From assembly GCF_023701525.1 (NCBI RefSeq), contig NZ_JAMQAW010000057.1, positions 1 through 45,587 of the forward strand: a DNA stretch of 45,587 bases. Direction: 5' to 3'. A model generated the notes under the pieces. That model did no database searches, was not told the DNA's origin, and worked only from the letters and a program-made list of their open reading frames with translations. Positions 7,131 through 15,980 of this stretch are shown piece by piece (the stretch's first letter is position 1; each line of letters opens with the position of its first letter). This stretch comes from Streptomyces albipurpureus (GTDB lineage Bacteria; Actinomycetota; Actinomycetes; Streptomycetales; Streptomycetaceae). The position numbers and the translations under genes were made by a program.

Positions 7131-9091
7131 GCGCGTACGACCAACTGCCGGAGGGTGTCACCGAGATCTTCGGCGTCGACGCCACCGCCGAGCAGGCCTA
7201 TGACCTCCTCACGGTCGATGTGCCGCCGGCATCCTGGATCGCGGCTCTGGAGACCGCCCGCGACCAGCTGGGTTGCACCTACTTCGACTGGCTGAGCGCG
7301 GTGGACGAACCGGACATCGGGTTCCGGATCTGCGCCCATGTGGTGGCGCTGGGGGGTGGCTCACGGTCGCCTGGTGGTGAGGGCGCTGGCGGGAGCACTG
7401 CTGGAGGCGCTGGCGGGGGCGGTACTGCTCACGACGGTACGGAGAGGAACGCGGCTGAGGCAGGTACCTCGGACGGCGTCCGGGTCCGTAGGCTGCTGCT
7501 GCGTACGACTGTTCCGCATGACGCGCCCGTACTCCCCACCGCCGTCGCGGTCTACGCGGGGGCGGACTGGCATGAACGCGAGACCCACGAGATGTTCGGC
7601 GTGGAGTTCACCGACCATCCCCATCTGGTCCCACTGTTGCTGCCCGACAGCTTCGAAGGTCACCCGCTGCGCAAGGACTTCGTTCTTGCGGCTCGGGTTG
7701 CCAAGGCATGGCCCGGGGCCAAGGAGCCGGGAGAGTCCGAACACGGTGGTCCCAAGCGACGACAGATGCTTCCGCCCGGGGTCCCGGACCCCAATGAATG
7801 GGGCCCGCTGAAGGGCCAACTGCCCCCGGCGCCCGCCCGCCCGGCCCGTACTCCACGCGCGGCGGGGGCGGCGGCCGGGGAACGCCCGGTTCGCCGTGCC
7901 CGTACGGCTGGGGAGGGCTCGGCCAGTCAGTCGCCCGCAACGGGTGGCACGGCTGCGGGGGGTTCGGCCGCTCCCGCTCGGCGCTCCCGGAGCGTGAGCG
8001 AGGGCTCGGCGAGCCAGGCGGCCCAGCGGCCCGGCGCGGTGTCGGACGGTGAGACGCCCCCGACGGCACGGGCACCGAGGACGGCACCGGCGCCCGAGAC
8101 AGCCACTGGACCCAAGGCAACAGCGACACCCGAGACCGCAACTGGACCCGCGACCGCAACTGGACCCGCGACAGCCGCTGGATCCGATCCGCGCGCTACG
8201 CCAGGAACGGCAGCAACTCCCGGAGCGGCAGCAGCGGCAACGGGAGCAACGCCTGTGCCGGCAACCGGGGAGGGGCAGGGGGCGCCCGAGACGGTTGGTT
8301 CTCCGGGGGCCTCTGATCTGCCAGCCTCCACAGAAGAAGCGTCCACAGAGGTGCCACCGTCTCAGCGGGAGGAAGCGGCCGAGGCCGATTCGGCACAGGG
8401 CCCCGCGAAGTCGGATGCTCCCGCGGGTCCGGTGACTCCCGAGGCTCCACCGGTGCCGGATGCTCCTGCTGGTTCCGCTGGTTCCGCTGGTTCGGTCGGC
8501 CCGGGGGCAGATCGGAGCGCGGGTGCTGGCTCCCCGGCTCAACGTGGGGAAGCCCCGCCTTCGGACACCGCTGCGGATGAGCCGGCCGGTTCTGTTTCGA
8601 AGGGCCTGGCTGGCGACGGCCGTACCCGTAGCGCAGATGCCCCCTGGCACCACGCCCGGCCGGCGTTCGACGACTCCGAAGGAGCCGGTGAGCAGGGCAA
8701 GGCGGCCCAGGACTCGGCCCGGGGCGCCCAAGCCGGGCAACCGGGAATCCCCCAGGACGCCGCTGGCCCAGAGCCCTCCGCTGCCGGTACCGAGACCGGG
8801 CCTTCCACGGAAGAAACCCCTCCGGCCGAGAGCGACGCCGACGCAGCCAGCGGAACCGAAACCGGGATCGAAACCGGAGCCGGAGCTGAACCTGAAGCCG
8901 GAACTGGGACCGAAGTCGGAACCGGAACCGGAACTGATGCGCCGAACGGAACCGGAAGCGGTGGCCACACCGGCGCCCGTCCCGGGACCGGTGCTGACAC
9001 CGGTACCAGCAAGGGCGCGAGCGCTGACCAAGACAGCAACGACGTCACCACCAACAACGACACCAAGGACTCTGGAGGCGACCCCGAGTGA
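7127..9091 (+). CDS. nuoC: NADH-quinone oxidoreductase subunit C with very long disordered tail
   Basis: A 654-aa protein of which only about 230 residues are NuoC. The family core is residues 1-230, with DWHERETHEMFGVEF (about 148-161) and the HPLRKDF motif (about 179-185) intact. Two features are odd. A Gly/Ser-rich insertion sits at about residues 77-117. A tail of about 424 residues (231-654) consists almost entirely of A, P, G, T, S and E. Known NuoC proteins are about 200-250 aa. The start is GTG at 7127, overlapping the nuoB stop as GTGA. The tail keeps one open frame without stops across 1.27 kb and retains an Ala/Pro/Thr/Glu bias, so it is probably translated. Its role is unknown. 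Confidence 0.88.
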   Translation: MSAYDQLPEGVTEIFGVDATAEQAYDLLTVDVPPASWIAALETARDQLGCTYFDWLSAVDEPDIGFRICAHVVALGGGSRSPGGEGAGGSTAGGAGGGGTAHDGTERNAAEAGTSDGVRVRRLLLRTTVPHDAPVLPTAVAVYAGADWHERETHEMFGVEFTDHPHLVPLLLPDSFEGHPLRKDFVLAARVAKAWPGAKEPGESEHGGPKRRQMLPPGVPDPNEWGPLKGQLPPAPARPARTPRAAGAAAGERPVRRARTAGEGSASQSPATGGTAAGGSAAPARRSRSVSEGSASQAAQRPGAVSDGETPPTARAPRTAPAPETATGPKATATPETATGPATATGPATAAGSDPRATPGTAATPGAAAAATGATPVPATGEGQGAPETVGSPGASDLPASTEEASTEVPPSQREEAAEADSAQGPAKSDAPAGPVTPEAPPVPDAPAGSAGSAGSVGPGADRSAGAGSPAQRGEAPPSDTAADEPAGSVSKGLAGDGRTRSADAPWHHARPAFDDSEGAGEQGKAAQDSARGAQAGQPGIPQDAAGPEPSAAGTETGPSTEETPPAESDADAASGTETGIETGAGAEPEAGTGTEVGTGTGTDAPNGTGSGGHTGARPGTGADTGTSKGASADQDSNDVTTNNDTKDSGGDPE

Positions 9092-10053
9092 ACGACGCTC
9101 TCGACGTCGCCATCCGGCTACTCATCGTCTTCGCCGTCTTCATGGTCTTCCCGCTCGTCATCGGGCAGACCGAGCACAAGGTGATGGCCCATATGCAGGG
9201 CCGTCTCGGTCCGATGTACGCCGGCGGTTTCCACGGCTGGGCCCAGCTGGTCGCGGACGGTGTGAAGTTCGTACAGAAGGAGGATGTGGTTCCGGCCGGT
9301 GCCGACCGCCGTATCTTCCAGATGGCGCCTGCCGTCGCCCTGCTGCCGTATCTACTCGTCGTGCTCGTCATCCCGATCGGCCCGGGCGAAGGCGCGGTCG
9401 GTCAGGTCATCGACGCGGGCATCTTCTTCGTCATGGCGGTCATGGGCGTAGGAGTCCTCGGCTCCCTGATGGCGGGCTGGGCGTCGGCCAACAAGTTCTC
9501 CCTTCTCGGCGGACTGCGGACCGCGGCCCAGCTGCTGGCCTACGAGCTGCCGATGCTGCTCACCGCCGCCTCCGTCGCCATGGCCGCGGGCACGGTCTCG
9601 CTGACCGGCATCCTGGACGCCTTCGAGTGGTGGTGGCTGCCCTGGCAGATCGTGGGCGCCATCGTCTTCTTCGTGGCGGGGCTCGCCGAACTCCAGCGCC
9701 CTCCCTTCGATATGCCGGTCGCCGACTCGGAGATCATCTTTGGCGCCTACACCGAGTACACCGGGCTGCGCTTCGCGCTCTTCCTGCTCGCCGAGTACGC
9801 CGGCATCGTCGTCCTCTGCGGTCTGACCACCGTCCTCTTCCTCGGTGGCTGGCACGGGCCGATGGGCGCGGACGGGCTCGGCTGGGTCTGGACCCTCCTG
9901 AAGACCGCCGTTCTTGCCTTTGTCGTCATCTGGCTGCGGGTGAGCTATCCGCGGATGCGTGAGGACCAGCTTCAGCGGCTCGCTTGGACCACGCTCGTTC
10001 CGCTCGCCCTCGCCCAGATCGCCCTCACCGGCATCGTGAAGGTGGTGATCTAG
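9088..10053 (+). CDS. nuoH: NADH-quinone oxidoreductase subunit H
   Basis: A 321-aa integral membrane subunit that forms much of the quinone chamber and links the peripheral arm to the proton channels. About eight hydrophobic helices are visible. Signature stretches are EHKVMAHMQGRLGPMYAGG near the N-terminus, DGVKFVQKEDVVP, and ELQRPPFDMPVADSEIIFG with the TEYTGLRF loop, all typical of NuoH. Translation starts at GTG 9088, overlapping the nuoC stop. Length is slightly short of the 330-450 aa usual for actinobacterial NuoH. It directly follows nuoC because nuoD, E, F and G, which would normally stand between, are missing. Confidence 0.95.
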   Translation: MNDALDVAIRLLIVFAVFMVFPLVIGQTEHKVMAHMQGRLGPMYAGGFHGWAQLVADGVKFVQKEDVVPAGADRRIFQMAPAVALLPYLLVVLVIPIGPGEGAVGQVIDAGIFFVMAVMGVGVLGSLMAGWASANKFSLLGGLRTAAQLLAYELPMLLTAASVAMAAGTVSLTGILDAFEWWWLPWQIVGAIVFFVAGLAELQRPPFDMPVADSEIIFGAYTEYTGLRFALFLLAEYAGIVVLCGLTTVLFLGGWHGPMGADGLGWVWTLLKTAVLAFVVIWLRVSYPRMREDQLQRLAWTTLVPLALAQIALTGIVKVVI

Positions 10054-10055
10054 TC

Positions 10056-11006
10056 ATGGCGCCGATCCCCGGCTCCGGCCTTGCCAAGGGCCTCGCGGTC
10101 ACCCTCCGCACGATGACGAAGAAGACAGTCACTGCGCAGTACCCCGACGTGCAGCCCGATCTACCGCCCCGCACACGCGGGGTGATCGGCCTGTTCGAGG
10201 AGAACTGCACGGTCTGCATGCTCTGCGCCCGCGAATGCCCCGACTGGTGCATCTACATCGACTCCCACAAGGAGACGGTCCCCGCCACCACTCCCGGTGG
10301 CCGTGAGCGCAGCCGTAATGTCCTGGACCGGTTCGCGATCGACTTCTCGCTCTGCATGTACTGCGGTATCTGCATCGAGGTCTGTCCTTTCGACGCGCTG
10401 TTCTGGTCTCCGGAGTTCGAGTACGCGGAGACGGACATCCGCGAACTGACCCATGAGCGCGACAAACTCCGGGAGTGGATGTGGACGGTGCCCGCTCCGC
10501 CCGCGCTCGATCCCGCTGCCGAGGAGCCGAAGGAGATCGCGGCGGCTCGTAAGACGGCGGAGAAGCTCGCCGCCGCCCAGGAAGCCGCGAAGGAGCAGCA
10601 GGCCCAGGAGGCTGCTGAAGCGGCAGCCGCCGCTGATGCCCCGTCCGCTGATGCCCCGTCCGCCAGCGACGCTCCTGACGATGGCCCCCATCCCGGCAAC
10701 CCGGCTGCCGGCGGCCCTACCTCCGGTGGTTCGGCTCCGGATGGCCCAGCCGCGGATGGCTCCACACCCGGTGGTTCTACCTCCGGTGGTTCTACCTCCG
10801 GTGGTTCTACCTCCGGTGGTTCTACCTCCGGTGGTTCTACCTCCGGCCGTTCTGGTTCCGGTGGTTCTGGTTCCGGCCGTTCTGGTTCCGGTGGTTCCAC
10901 GTCGGGTGACGCGGCTTCCGGCGGCCCGGCCCCGGATCGCCCGAGCGGTCGCGGACAGACCGGCGGTTCCGCCTCCGGGCCCATGGGTGAAGGAGGCCCG
11001 GAATGA
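10056..11006 (+). CDS. nuoI: NADH-quinone oxidoreductase subunit I with repeat tail
   Basis: A 316-aa ferredoxin-like subunit holding two [4Fe-4S] clusters (N6a, N6b) that pass electrons to NuoB. Both ligand sets are complete: C51, C54, C57, C61 (CTVCMLCARECPDWC) and C100, C103, C106, C110 (CMYCGICIEVCPF). The catalytic domain ends near residue 160. An Ala/Glu/Lys-rich helix-like stretch (about 180-205) and then a Gly/Ser/Thr repeat tail follow. The tail contains a perfect 15-bp tandem repeat, listed separately. ATG at 10056 lies two bases after the nuoH stop, with AAGGTGG upstream. The last bases overlap nuoJ. Confidence 0.93.
   Translation: MAPIPGSGLAKGLAVTLRTMTKKTVTAQYPDVQPDLPPRTRGVIGLFEENCTVCMLCARECPDWCIYIDSHKETVPATTPGGRERSRNVLDRFAIDFSLCMYCGICIEVCPFDALFWSPEFEYAETDIRELTHERDKLREWMWTVPAPPALDPAAEEPKEIAAARKTAEKLAAAQEAAKEQQAQEAAEAAAAADAPSADAPSASDAPDDGPHPGNPAAGGPTSGGSAPDGPAADGSTPGGSTSGGSTSGGSTSGGSTSGGSTSGRSGSGGSGSGRSGSGGSTSGDAASGGPAPDRPSGRGQTGGSASGPMGEGGPE
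10770..10904 (+). repeat. In-frame 15-bp tandem repeat within nuoI
   Basis: Five perfect copies of GGTGGTTCTACCTCC lie at 10770-10844, followed by four degenerate copies to 10904. Each encodes five residues (GGSTS, later GRSGS or GGSGS). Fifteen is a multiple of three, so gain or loss of units keeps the nuoI frame. Confidence 0.92.
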
Positions 11007-12004
11007 TGCTCACCGCCGCCGCGTCGGTGAACGCCACCGCCCTGGCAGCCGCCAAGGCGACCGAAGCGCGGAGCTTCCTCTCACCGACCGGTGTCGAGGT
11101 CGCCTTCCTGCTCGTCGGCCTGGTCACGCTCGGCGCCGCCGTGATGACCGTGACGACCAAGCAACTGGTGCACGCCGCCCTCTGGCTGGTAGTGGCGCTG
11201 GGCGGCCTCGCCGTCGAGTATCTGCTGCTCACCGCGGAGTTCATCGCCTGGGTGCAGGTCCTGATCTACGTCGGTTCCGTGGTGGTCCTCCTTCTCTTCG
11301 GGCTGATGCTCACCAGGGCCCCCATCGGCCGCTCCCCGGACGCCGACTCCGGTAATCGATGGGTCGCGCTCGCCGTGGCCCTCTGTGCCGCGGTCGCGCT
11401 TGTCTGGGTGGTCGTGGACGCGTTCCGCGCCACCTGGATCGATCTGAGCGGACCGGCTCAGGGCAGCACCGCCGTGACCGGGTCGATCCTCTTCCGGCAC
11501 TGGGTGCTGCCTTTCGAGGCGCTCTCGGTGTTGCTGCTCGCGGCCCTTGTCGGTGCGATCGTGCTCTCCCGCAAGCGGGCCCAGGAGCCCACCCCGAAGC
11601 GTGGCGCCAAGCCCCGCCCGCGCTCACCCAAGAGCCCTCGGCCAAGCCCTCCAGACACCACTGCCCCCCGCACCGACCAGGCACCCGCCGAGGCTTCCGG
11701 CAAGGCACCCAACCGGAACCCCGGCAGAGCGGCCGCCGAGTCCCCGCCCTCTGCTGCTGAGTCAGCCGTGCGATCCGCGCCCGCCGCACCCACCTCCACC
11801 AGCAGGGCCCCCGGCCCGAGCGCAAGCCCGAGCCCCACCACCGGCACCGGTCATGGTCCTGACGCCACCCCTGGCCCCACCGAGAAGTCCGCACCCGCGC
11901 CCGGCTCATCCGCCGGTACCACCGCGCGCCCCGGCACCCCAGCTACCGACCCGCCCGCAGGCTCCAGCGGCACCCCCGCGACGGCACCCGAGGGAGAGAG
12001 CTGA
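11003..12004 (+). CDS. nuoJ: NADH-quinone oxidoreductase subunit J with Pro/Ala-rich tail
   Basis: A 333-aa membrane subunit. Hydrophobic helices cover roughly residues 33-180, including the conserved stretch LLLTAEFIAWVQVLIYVGSV, in which the family's helix-3 pi-bulge region lies. The helices end near SVLLLAALVGAIVLSRK. After that comes about 140 residues rich in P, A, T, S and G with no stop, far beyond the roughly 170-200 aa of ordinary NuoJ. The start ATG at 11003 overlaps the nuoI TGA, and the stop overlaps nuoK by one base. NuoC, NuoI and NuoJ all carry such tails in this cluster. Confidence 0.92.
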   Translation: MMLTAAASVNATALAAAKATEARSFLSPTGVEVAFLLVGLVTLGAAVMTVTTKQLVHAALWLVVALGGLAVEYLLLTAEFIAWVQVLIYVGSVVVLLLFGLMLTRAPIGRSPDADSGNRWVALAVALCAAVALVWVVVDAFRATWIDLSGPAQGSTAVTGSILFRHWVLPFEALSVLLLAALVGAIVLSRKRAQEPTPKRGAKPRPRSPKSPRPSPPDTTAPRTDQAPAEASGKAPNRNPGRAAAESPPSAAESAVRSAPAAPTSTSRAPGPSASPSPTTGTGHGPDATPGPTEKSAPAPGSSAGTTARPGTPATDPPAGSSGTPATAPEGES

Positions 12005-12384
12005 TGCACCTCGCCTACCCGGCCGTCCTCGCGGCCCTCCTCTTCTGCGTCGGCATCTACGGCGTACTCGCCAGGCGCAACGCCATCCTGGTTCTGATGT
12101 CGGTCGAGTTGATGCTCAACTCGGTCAACCTCAACCTGGTCGCCTTCGATGTCTGGCTGCGCGACACGCTTCACTCCGGCCAGGCGCTCACCCTCTTCAC
12201 CATCGCCATCGCCGCAGCGGAGATCGGCATCGGCCTCTCCATCGTTCTGATGGTCTACCGCAACCGCGGCACCTCGGACGTCGATCGGCTCCGTGACACC
12301 GCTGAGGGCCACGAGGACGATTTCGACCAGAACACCGGCCCCGACACGGCCTTCCCGGCGCAGAAGGCTGAGGCCAACGCGTGA
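12004..12384 (+). CDS. nuoK: NADH-quinone oxidoreductase subunit K
   Basis: A 126-aa three-helix membrane subunit of the antiporter-like proton path. The helix-2 glutamate needed for pumping is present in LVLMSVELMLNSVNLNLVAF, and helix 3 is TLFTIAIAAAEIGIGLSIVL with its second conserved glutamate. A short polar C-terminal extension of about 25 residues follows. The ATG at 12004 shares one base with the nuoJ stop, and the nuoL GTG overlaps its end. Confidence 0.95.
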   Translation: MHLAYPAVLAALLFCVGIYGVLARRNAILVLMSVELMLNSVNLNLVAFDVWLRDTLHSGQALTLFTIAIAAAEIGIGLSIVLMVYRNRGTSDVDRLRDTAEGHEDDFDQNTGPDTAFPAQKAEANA

Positions 12385-14390
12385 CCACCACCACCCTCGC
12401 GGTCCTTGTCCCGCTGCTCCCCTTCCTGGGGGCGGCTGCCGGGCTGCTCCTCGGCCGGATCGCCCCCGGGTTCGTTCGCCCTCTGGCCGTTCTGCCGACT
12501 CTGGCCGCGGCCGGGCTCGCGGTCGTCGTCGCGATCCGTCAGGGCGGGGGCGAAACGATTGACGCCGCCACCCAGCTCACTCCCACCGGCTCCGTCCCCA
12601 TCGACCTCGCCCTGCACATCGACGGCTTCGCCGCACTCGTCGCCGTACTGGTCGGGCTGGTCGCGTCCTGTGTGCAGATCTACTCCACCGCCTATCTGCG
12701 CGATGACCCGCGCTACGCCTCCTACGCGGCCCTGGTCTCCCTGTTCACCGCCGCGATGCTCCTCGTCGTCTACTCCGGCGATCTGATGGTGCTCCTGGTC
12801 GGCTGGGAGATCATGGGCATCTGCTCGTACTTCCTGGTCGGCCACTACTGGGAGACGCCCGAGGCGCGGGCCGCCTCACTCAAGGCCTTCCTGGTCACCA
12901 AGCTCGGCGATGTCCCCTTCCTGATCGGGCTCTTCGCGCTCGCCACCGACGCCGGAACCTTCCGTATCACCGGAATCCTCGACTCCGTCGCGGCGGGCGG
13001 TATTGACCACCCCACCCTGATCGCCCTTCTGCTGCTCGCGGGTGTGGCGGGCAAGTCGGCCCAGTTCCCGCTGCACACCTGGCTTCCCGACGCCATGGCC
13101 GGCCCCACCCCCGTCTCCGCTCTGATCCATGCCGCGACGATGGTCGCGGCCGGCATCTACTTCGTCGCCCGGCTGCTCCCGCTCTTCGCGTCCTCGGCGG
13201 CGGCACTCACCGTCCTCGCCGTGATGGCCGCCATCACCATGATCGGCTCGGCGCTCGCCGCCCTGGCCCAGGACGACATCAAACGCGTCCTCGCCTACTC
13301 GACCATCGGCCAGCTCGGGTACATGGCGGGCGCGCTCGCCGTCGCCGACCGCGGGGCCGCCATCTTCCACCTCCTGTCCCACGGTGCCTTCAAGGCGCTG
13401 CTGTTCCTCTGCGCGGGCGTGGTCATCCACGCCGCCGGCACCAACTCACTCGCGGCCATGTCCCGCATGAGCGGTCTCGCCAAACGCATCCCCGATGCCT
13501 ACTGGACGATGACCATCGCCCTGGTCGCCCTCGCCGCGATTCCCCCCTTCGCCGGCTTCTTCTCCAAGGAAGCCGTCCTCGTCGCCGCCGAACACACCGC
13601 ACTGCGCGACTCCACCGCCGCCCCCGGCATCGCCGGCTGGGTCGTGCTGGTCGCCGGACTGCTGACCGCCCTCCTCACTGCCGCCTACGCCGCCCGACTG
13701 TGGCTGCTCGCCTTCCGCGGCCAGGGCCCCGAAGCCCCCGACCACGGCCGGGAGCCCGTCCCCATGACCGCGGTGCTCTGGGTGCTGGCCATCCCCTCCC
13801 TCGGCTTCGGACTGACCTACGGCTACTTCGACGACTGGTTCGACGGCCACAGCCTGGCGCCCACCGTGGTCACCGCGGTCCTGGGCACAGGTGTCTCCCT
13901 GATCGGCGGGCTGATCACCTACGCCGCCTGGCGCTCAAAGCGTCCGAGCGCCGCCACCCCCGCCCCCATCCCCCTGGGCGCACAGGCCGCACACCCGGAT
14001 GCATCCCCCGCGGTCACCGAGGCAGAGGCCATCGCCACCCACACCCCCGCCTACGGGGACATGGCGAGCGCGGCCGATCCCACCGACCCCGGCCGGGTGC
14101 TACTCGGCCCACTGCACCGCCACGCGGTGACGGGATTCCATCTCGACGCCGTCTACCACGCCTTGTTCGTACGCCCCGTCCAAGCAGGGGCCGACCTGGT
14201 CCGCTTCCTCGATCGCGAGGTCGTCGACACCTATGTGCGCGGCGCGGGCACCGGCAGCAACTGGCTCGGCCAACTCGTCCGACGCGCCCAGACCGGCAAT
14301 GTGCAGACCTATATCAGCGCACTGCTGGCGGGCTCCGTCGTCCTGGTGATCGCCGCCGTCGTCCTGTCCAACGCCAACGCGGGATCGTGA
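12381..14390 (+). CDS. nuoL: NADH-quinone oxidoreductase subunit L
   Basis: A 669-aa antiporter-like subunit, the distal proton pump of complex I with the long lateral helix. Conserved landmarks are LLVGWEIMGICSYFLVGHYW (with the key Glu), AFLVTKLGDVPFLIG (key Lys), GKSAQFPLHTWLPDAMAGPT, PVSALIHAATMVAAGIYF and HGAFKALLFLCAGVVIHA. A polar stretch near residues 520-570 precedes the C-terminal helix pair. Start GTG 12381 overlaps the nuoK stop. All residues expected for pumping appear to be kept, so the membrane arm looks functional even though the NADH module genes are absent nearby. Confidence 0.95.
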   Translation: MTTTTLAVLVPLLPFLGAAAGLLLGRIAPGFVRPLAVLPTLAAAGLAVVVAIRQGGGETIDAATQLTPTGSVPIDLALHIDGFAALVAVLVGLVASCVQIYSTAYLRDDPRYASYAALVSLFTAAMLLVVYSGDLMVLLVGWEIMGICSYFLVGHYWETPEARAASLKAFLVTKLGDVPFLIGLFALATDAGTFRITGILDSVAAGGIDHPTLIALLLLAGVAGKSAQFPLHTWLPDAMAGPTPVSALIHAATMVAAGIYFVARLLPLFASSAAALTVLAVMAAITMIGSALAALAQDDIKRVLAYSTIGQLGYMAGALAVADRGAAIFHLLSHGAFKALLFLCAGVVIHAAGTNSLAAMSRMSGLAKRIPDAYWTMTIALVALAAIPPFAGFFSKEAVLVAAEHTALRDSTAAPGIAGWVVLVAGLLTALLTAAYAARLWLLAFRGQGPEAPDHGREPVPMTAVLWVLAIPSLGFGLTYGYFDDWFDGHSLAPTVVTAVLGTGVSLIGGLITYAAWRSKRPSAATPAPIPLGAQAAHPDASPAVTEAEAIATHTPAYGDMASAADPTDPGRVLLGPLHRHAVTGFHLDAVYHALFVRPVQAGADLVRFLDREVVDTYVRGAGTGSNWLGQLVRRAQTGNVQTYISALLAGSVVLVIAAVVLSNANAGS

Positions 14391-14393
14391 GCC

Positions 14394-15980
14394 GTGATCG
14401 ATATCAGCGAGTCCGTGATGCAGTTCCTTCTGGCGTTCATCATCGTCGTGCCGCTGCTGGGAGCCGGTGCCGCGCTGCTGCCCGCCCCTCCCGGACTGCG
14501 CGGTACCGGTCCCGACCAGGCGGTGTTGCGCCATGGTGTGACCGTCACCGGCGCGATCCTGGTCGCGGCGATCATCCTCGTCATCGGCTTCGACCATGAC
14601 CAGCCGTCGAGGATGCAGGCCACGACGGACATCAGTTGGATCGCCGCACTCGATGTGCGCATCCATCTGGGTGTTGACGGCATTTCCCTCCCCCTGCTGG
14701 TCCTGACCGCGCTGCTGACCTTCCTCTGCGCGCTCTACAGCTACTTCAAGATGCCTTCAGGCCCCTCCCCCAAGGCCTTTGTCGCGCTGCTGCTCGTCCT
14801 GGAATCGGGGACGCTGGCGACCTTCGCCGTCCTCGACCTGCTGCTCTTCTTCCTCGCCTTCGAGATGGTGCTCATCCCGATGTACTTCCTCATCGCCCGC
14901 TGGGGCGGTGGAGAACGGCAGGCCGCCGCCTGGAAGTTCATCCTCTACACACTGCTCGGCTCCGTCGTCATGCTGCTCGGCCTGCTCCTGATCGGACTGA
15001 AGAGCGGCACCTTCGACATGGTGGCACTCGCCACTGACAACGGCCGGGGCCTCACCGCGTCCACGCAGCTCATCGCCGTTCTCGCCATCGGTATCGGCCT
15101 CGCGGTGAAGACCCCGATGTGGCCTCTGCACAGCTGGCTCCCGGACGCTCACACCGCCGCCCCGACCGTGGGTTCGGTTCTGCTGGCCGGCGTCCTGCTG
15201 AAGATGGGCACCTACGGGTTCGTGCGGATCGTTCTGCCCATCGCCCCGGACGGCATGCGGACGTTCGCCCCCTACCTCGCGGCCTTCGCCGTGGTCGGCA
15301 TCATCTACGGCTCCCTCGCCTGTCTGGCACTCGCCAAACAGGGAGCGGGCGGCGACCTCAAGCGGCTGATCGCGTACTCATCCGTCGGGCACATGGGCTT
15401 CGTCCTGCTGGGCATCGCGACCATGACCCCCACCGGAGTCAATGGCGCCCTCTTCGCCAACATCGCCCACGGCCTGATCACCGGCCTGCTGTTCTTCCTG
15501 GTCGGGGCGCTCAAGGACCGCTATGGAACCGCCGACCTCGACACCCTCGCGGGAGCCGCCGGCGCCGCTCTCTACGGGCGGGCGCCCCGCCTCGGCGGAC
15601 TGCTCGCCTTCGCGGCCGTCGCCTCTCTCGGACTGCCGGGCCTCGCCGGTTTCTGGGGCGAGATGCTCGCCCTGTTCGGCGCGTTCAACCCGGCGGAGGG
15701 ACTGAACCGTCCCCTCTTCCTCACCTTCATGGCGATCGGTGGCTTCGGCACCCTGCTCACCGCCGCCTATCTCCTGATCGTGGTGCGCCGGGTCTGCATG
15801 GGCGCGATCCACCAGCAACAGGAGACGGAACCGGCCCCCTTCGCGGACGTACAGCGGTACGAATTCGCCACCTGGTCCCCGCTTGTCGCCCTCACCGTCC
15901 TGGCCGGCCTGTGGCCCGCGGTCCTCCTCGGTCTCACCGACCCGGCCGTGCAGAAGCTCCTCGCAGGAGGCAAGTCGTGA
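14394..15980 (+). CDS. nuoM: NADH-quinone oxidoreductase subunit M
   Basis: A 528-aa antiporter-like proton-pumping subunit with about fourteen helices. Recognisable blocks are FLAFEMVLIPMYFLIARWGG (helix-5 Glu), TPMWPLHSWLPDAHTAAPT, GSVLLAGVLLKMGTYGFVRI, DLKRLIAYSSVGHMGFVLLG and NIAHGLITGLLFFLVGALKD. Length is typical. It starts at GTG 14394, three bases after the nuoL stop. It overlaps the nuoN start by four bases (GTGA at 15977). Confidence 0.95.
   Translation: MIDISESVMQFLLAFIIVVPLLGAGAALLPAPPGLRGTGPDQAVLRHGVTVTGAILVAAIILVIGFDHDQPSRMQATTDISWIAALDVRIHLGVDGISLPLLVLTALLTFLCALYSYFKMPSGPSPKAFVALLLVLESGTLATFAVLDLLLFFLAFEMVLIPMYFLIARWGGGERQAAAWKFILYTLLGSVVMLLGLLLIGLKSGTFDMVALATDNGRGLTASTQLIAVLAIGIGLAVKTPMWPLHSWLPDAHTAAPTVGSVLLAGVLLKMGTYGFVRIVLPIAPDGMRTFAPYLAAFAVVGIIYGSLACLALAKQGAGGDLKRLIAYSSVGHMGFVLLGIATMTPTGVNGALFANIAHGLITGLLFFLVGALKDRYGTADLDTLAGAAGAALYGRAPRLGGLLAFAAVASLGLPGLAGFWGEMLALFGAFNPAEGLNRPLFLTFMAIGGFGTLLTAAYLLIVVRRVCMGAIHQQQETEPAPFADVQRYEFATWSPLVALTVLAGLWPAVLLGLTDPAVQKLLAGGKS

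Noticed and set aside
7361..9031. Long antisense open frames across nuoC (up to 556 codons)
   Set aside because: They mirror the low-complexity GC-rich tail of nuoC, have no family resemblance and no ribosome site. Stops are rare in all frames of such DNA.
15119..15976. Upstream extension of nuoN
   Set aside because: Same frame stays open inside nuoM but encodes Arg-rich sequence. GTG 15977 overlaps the nuoM stop as all other genes in the operon do.
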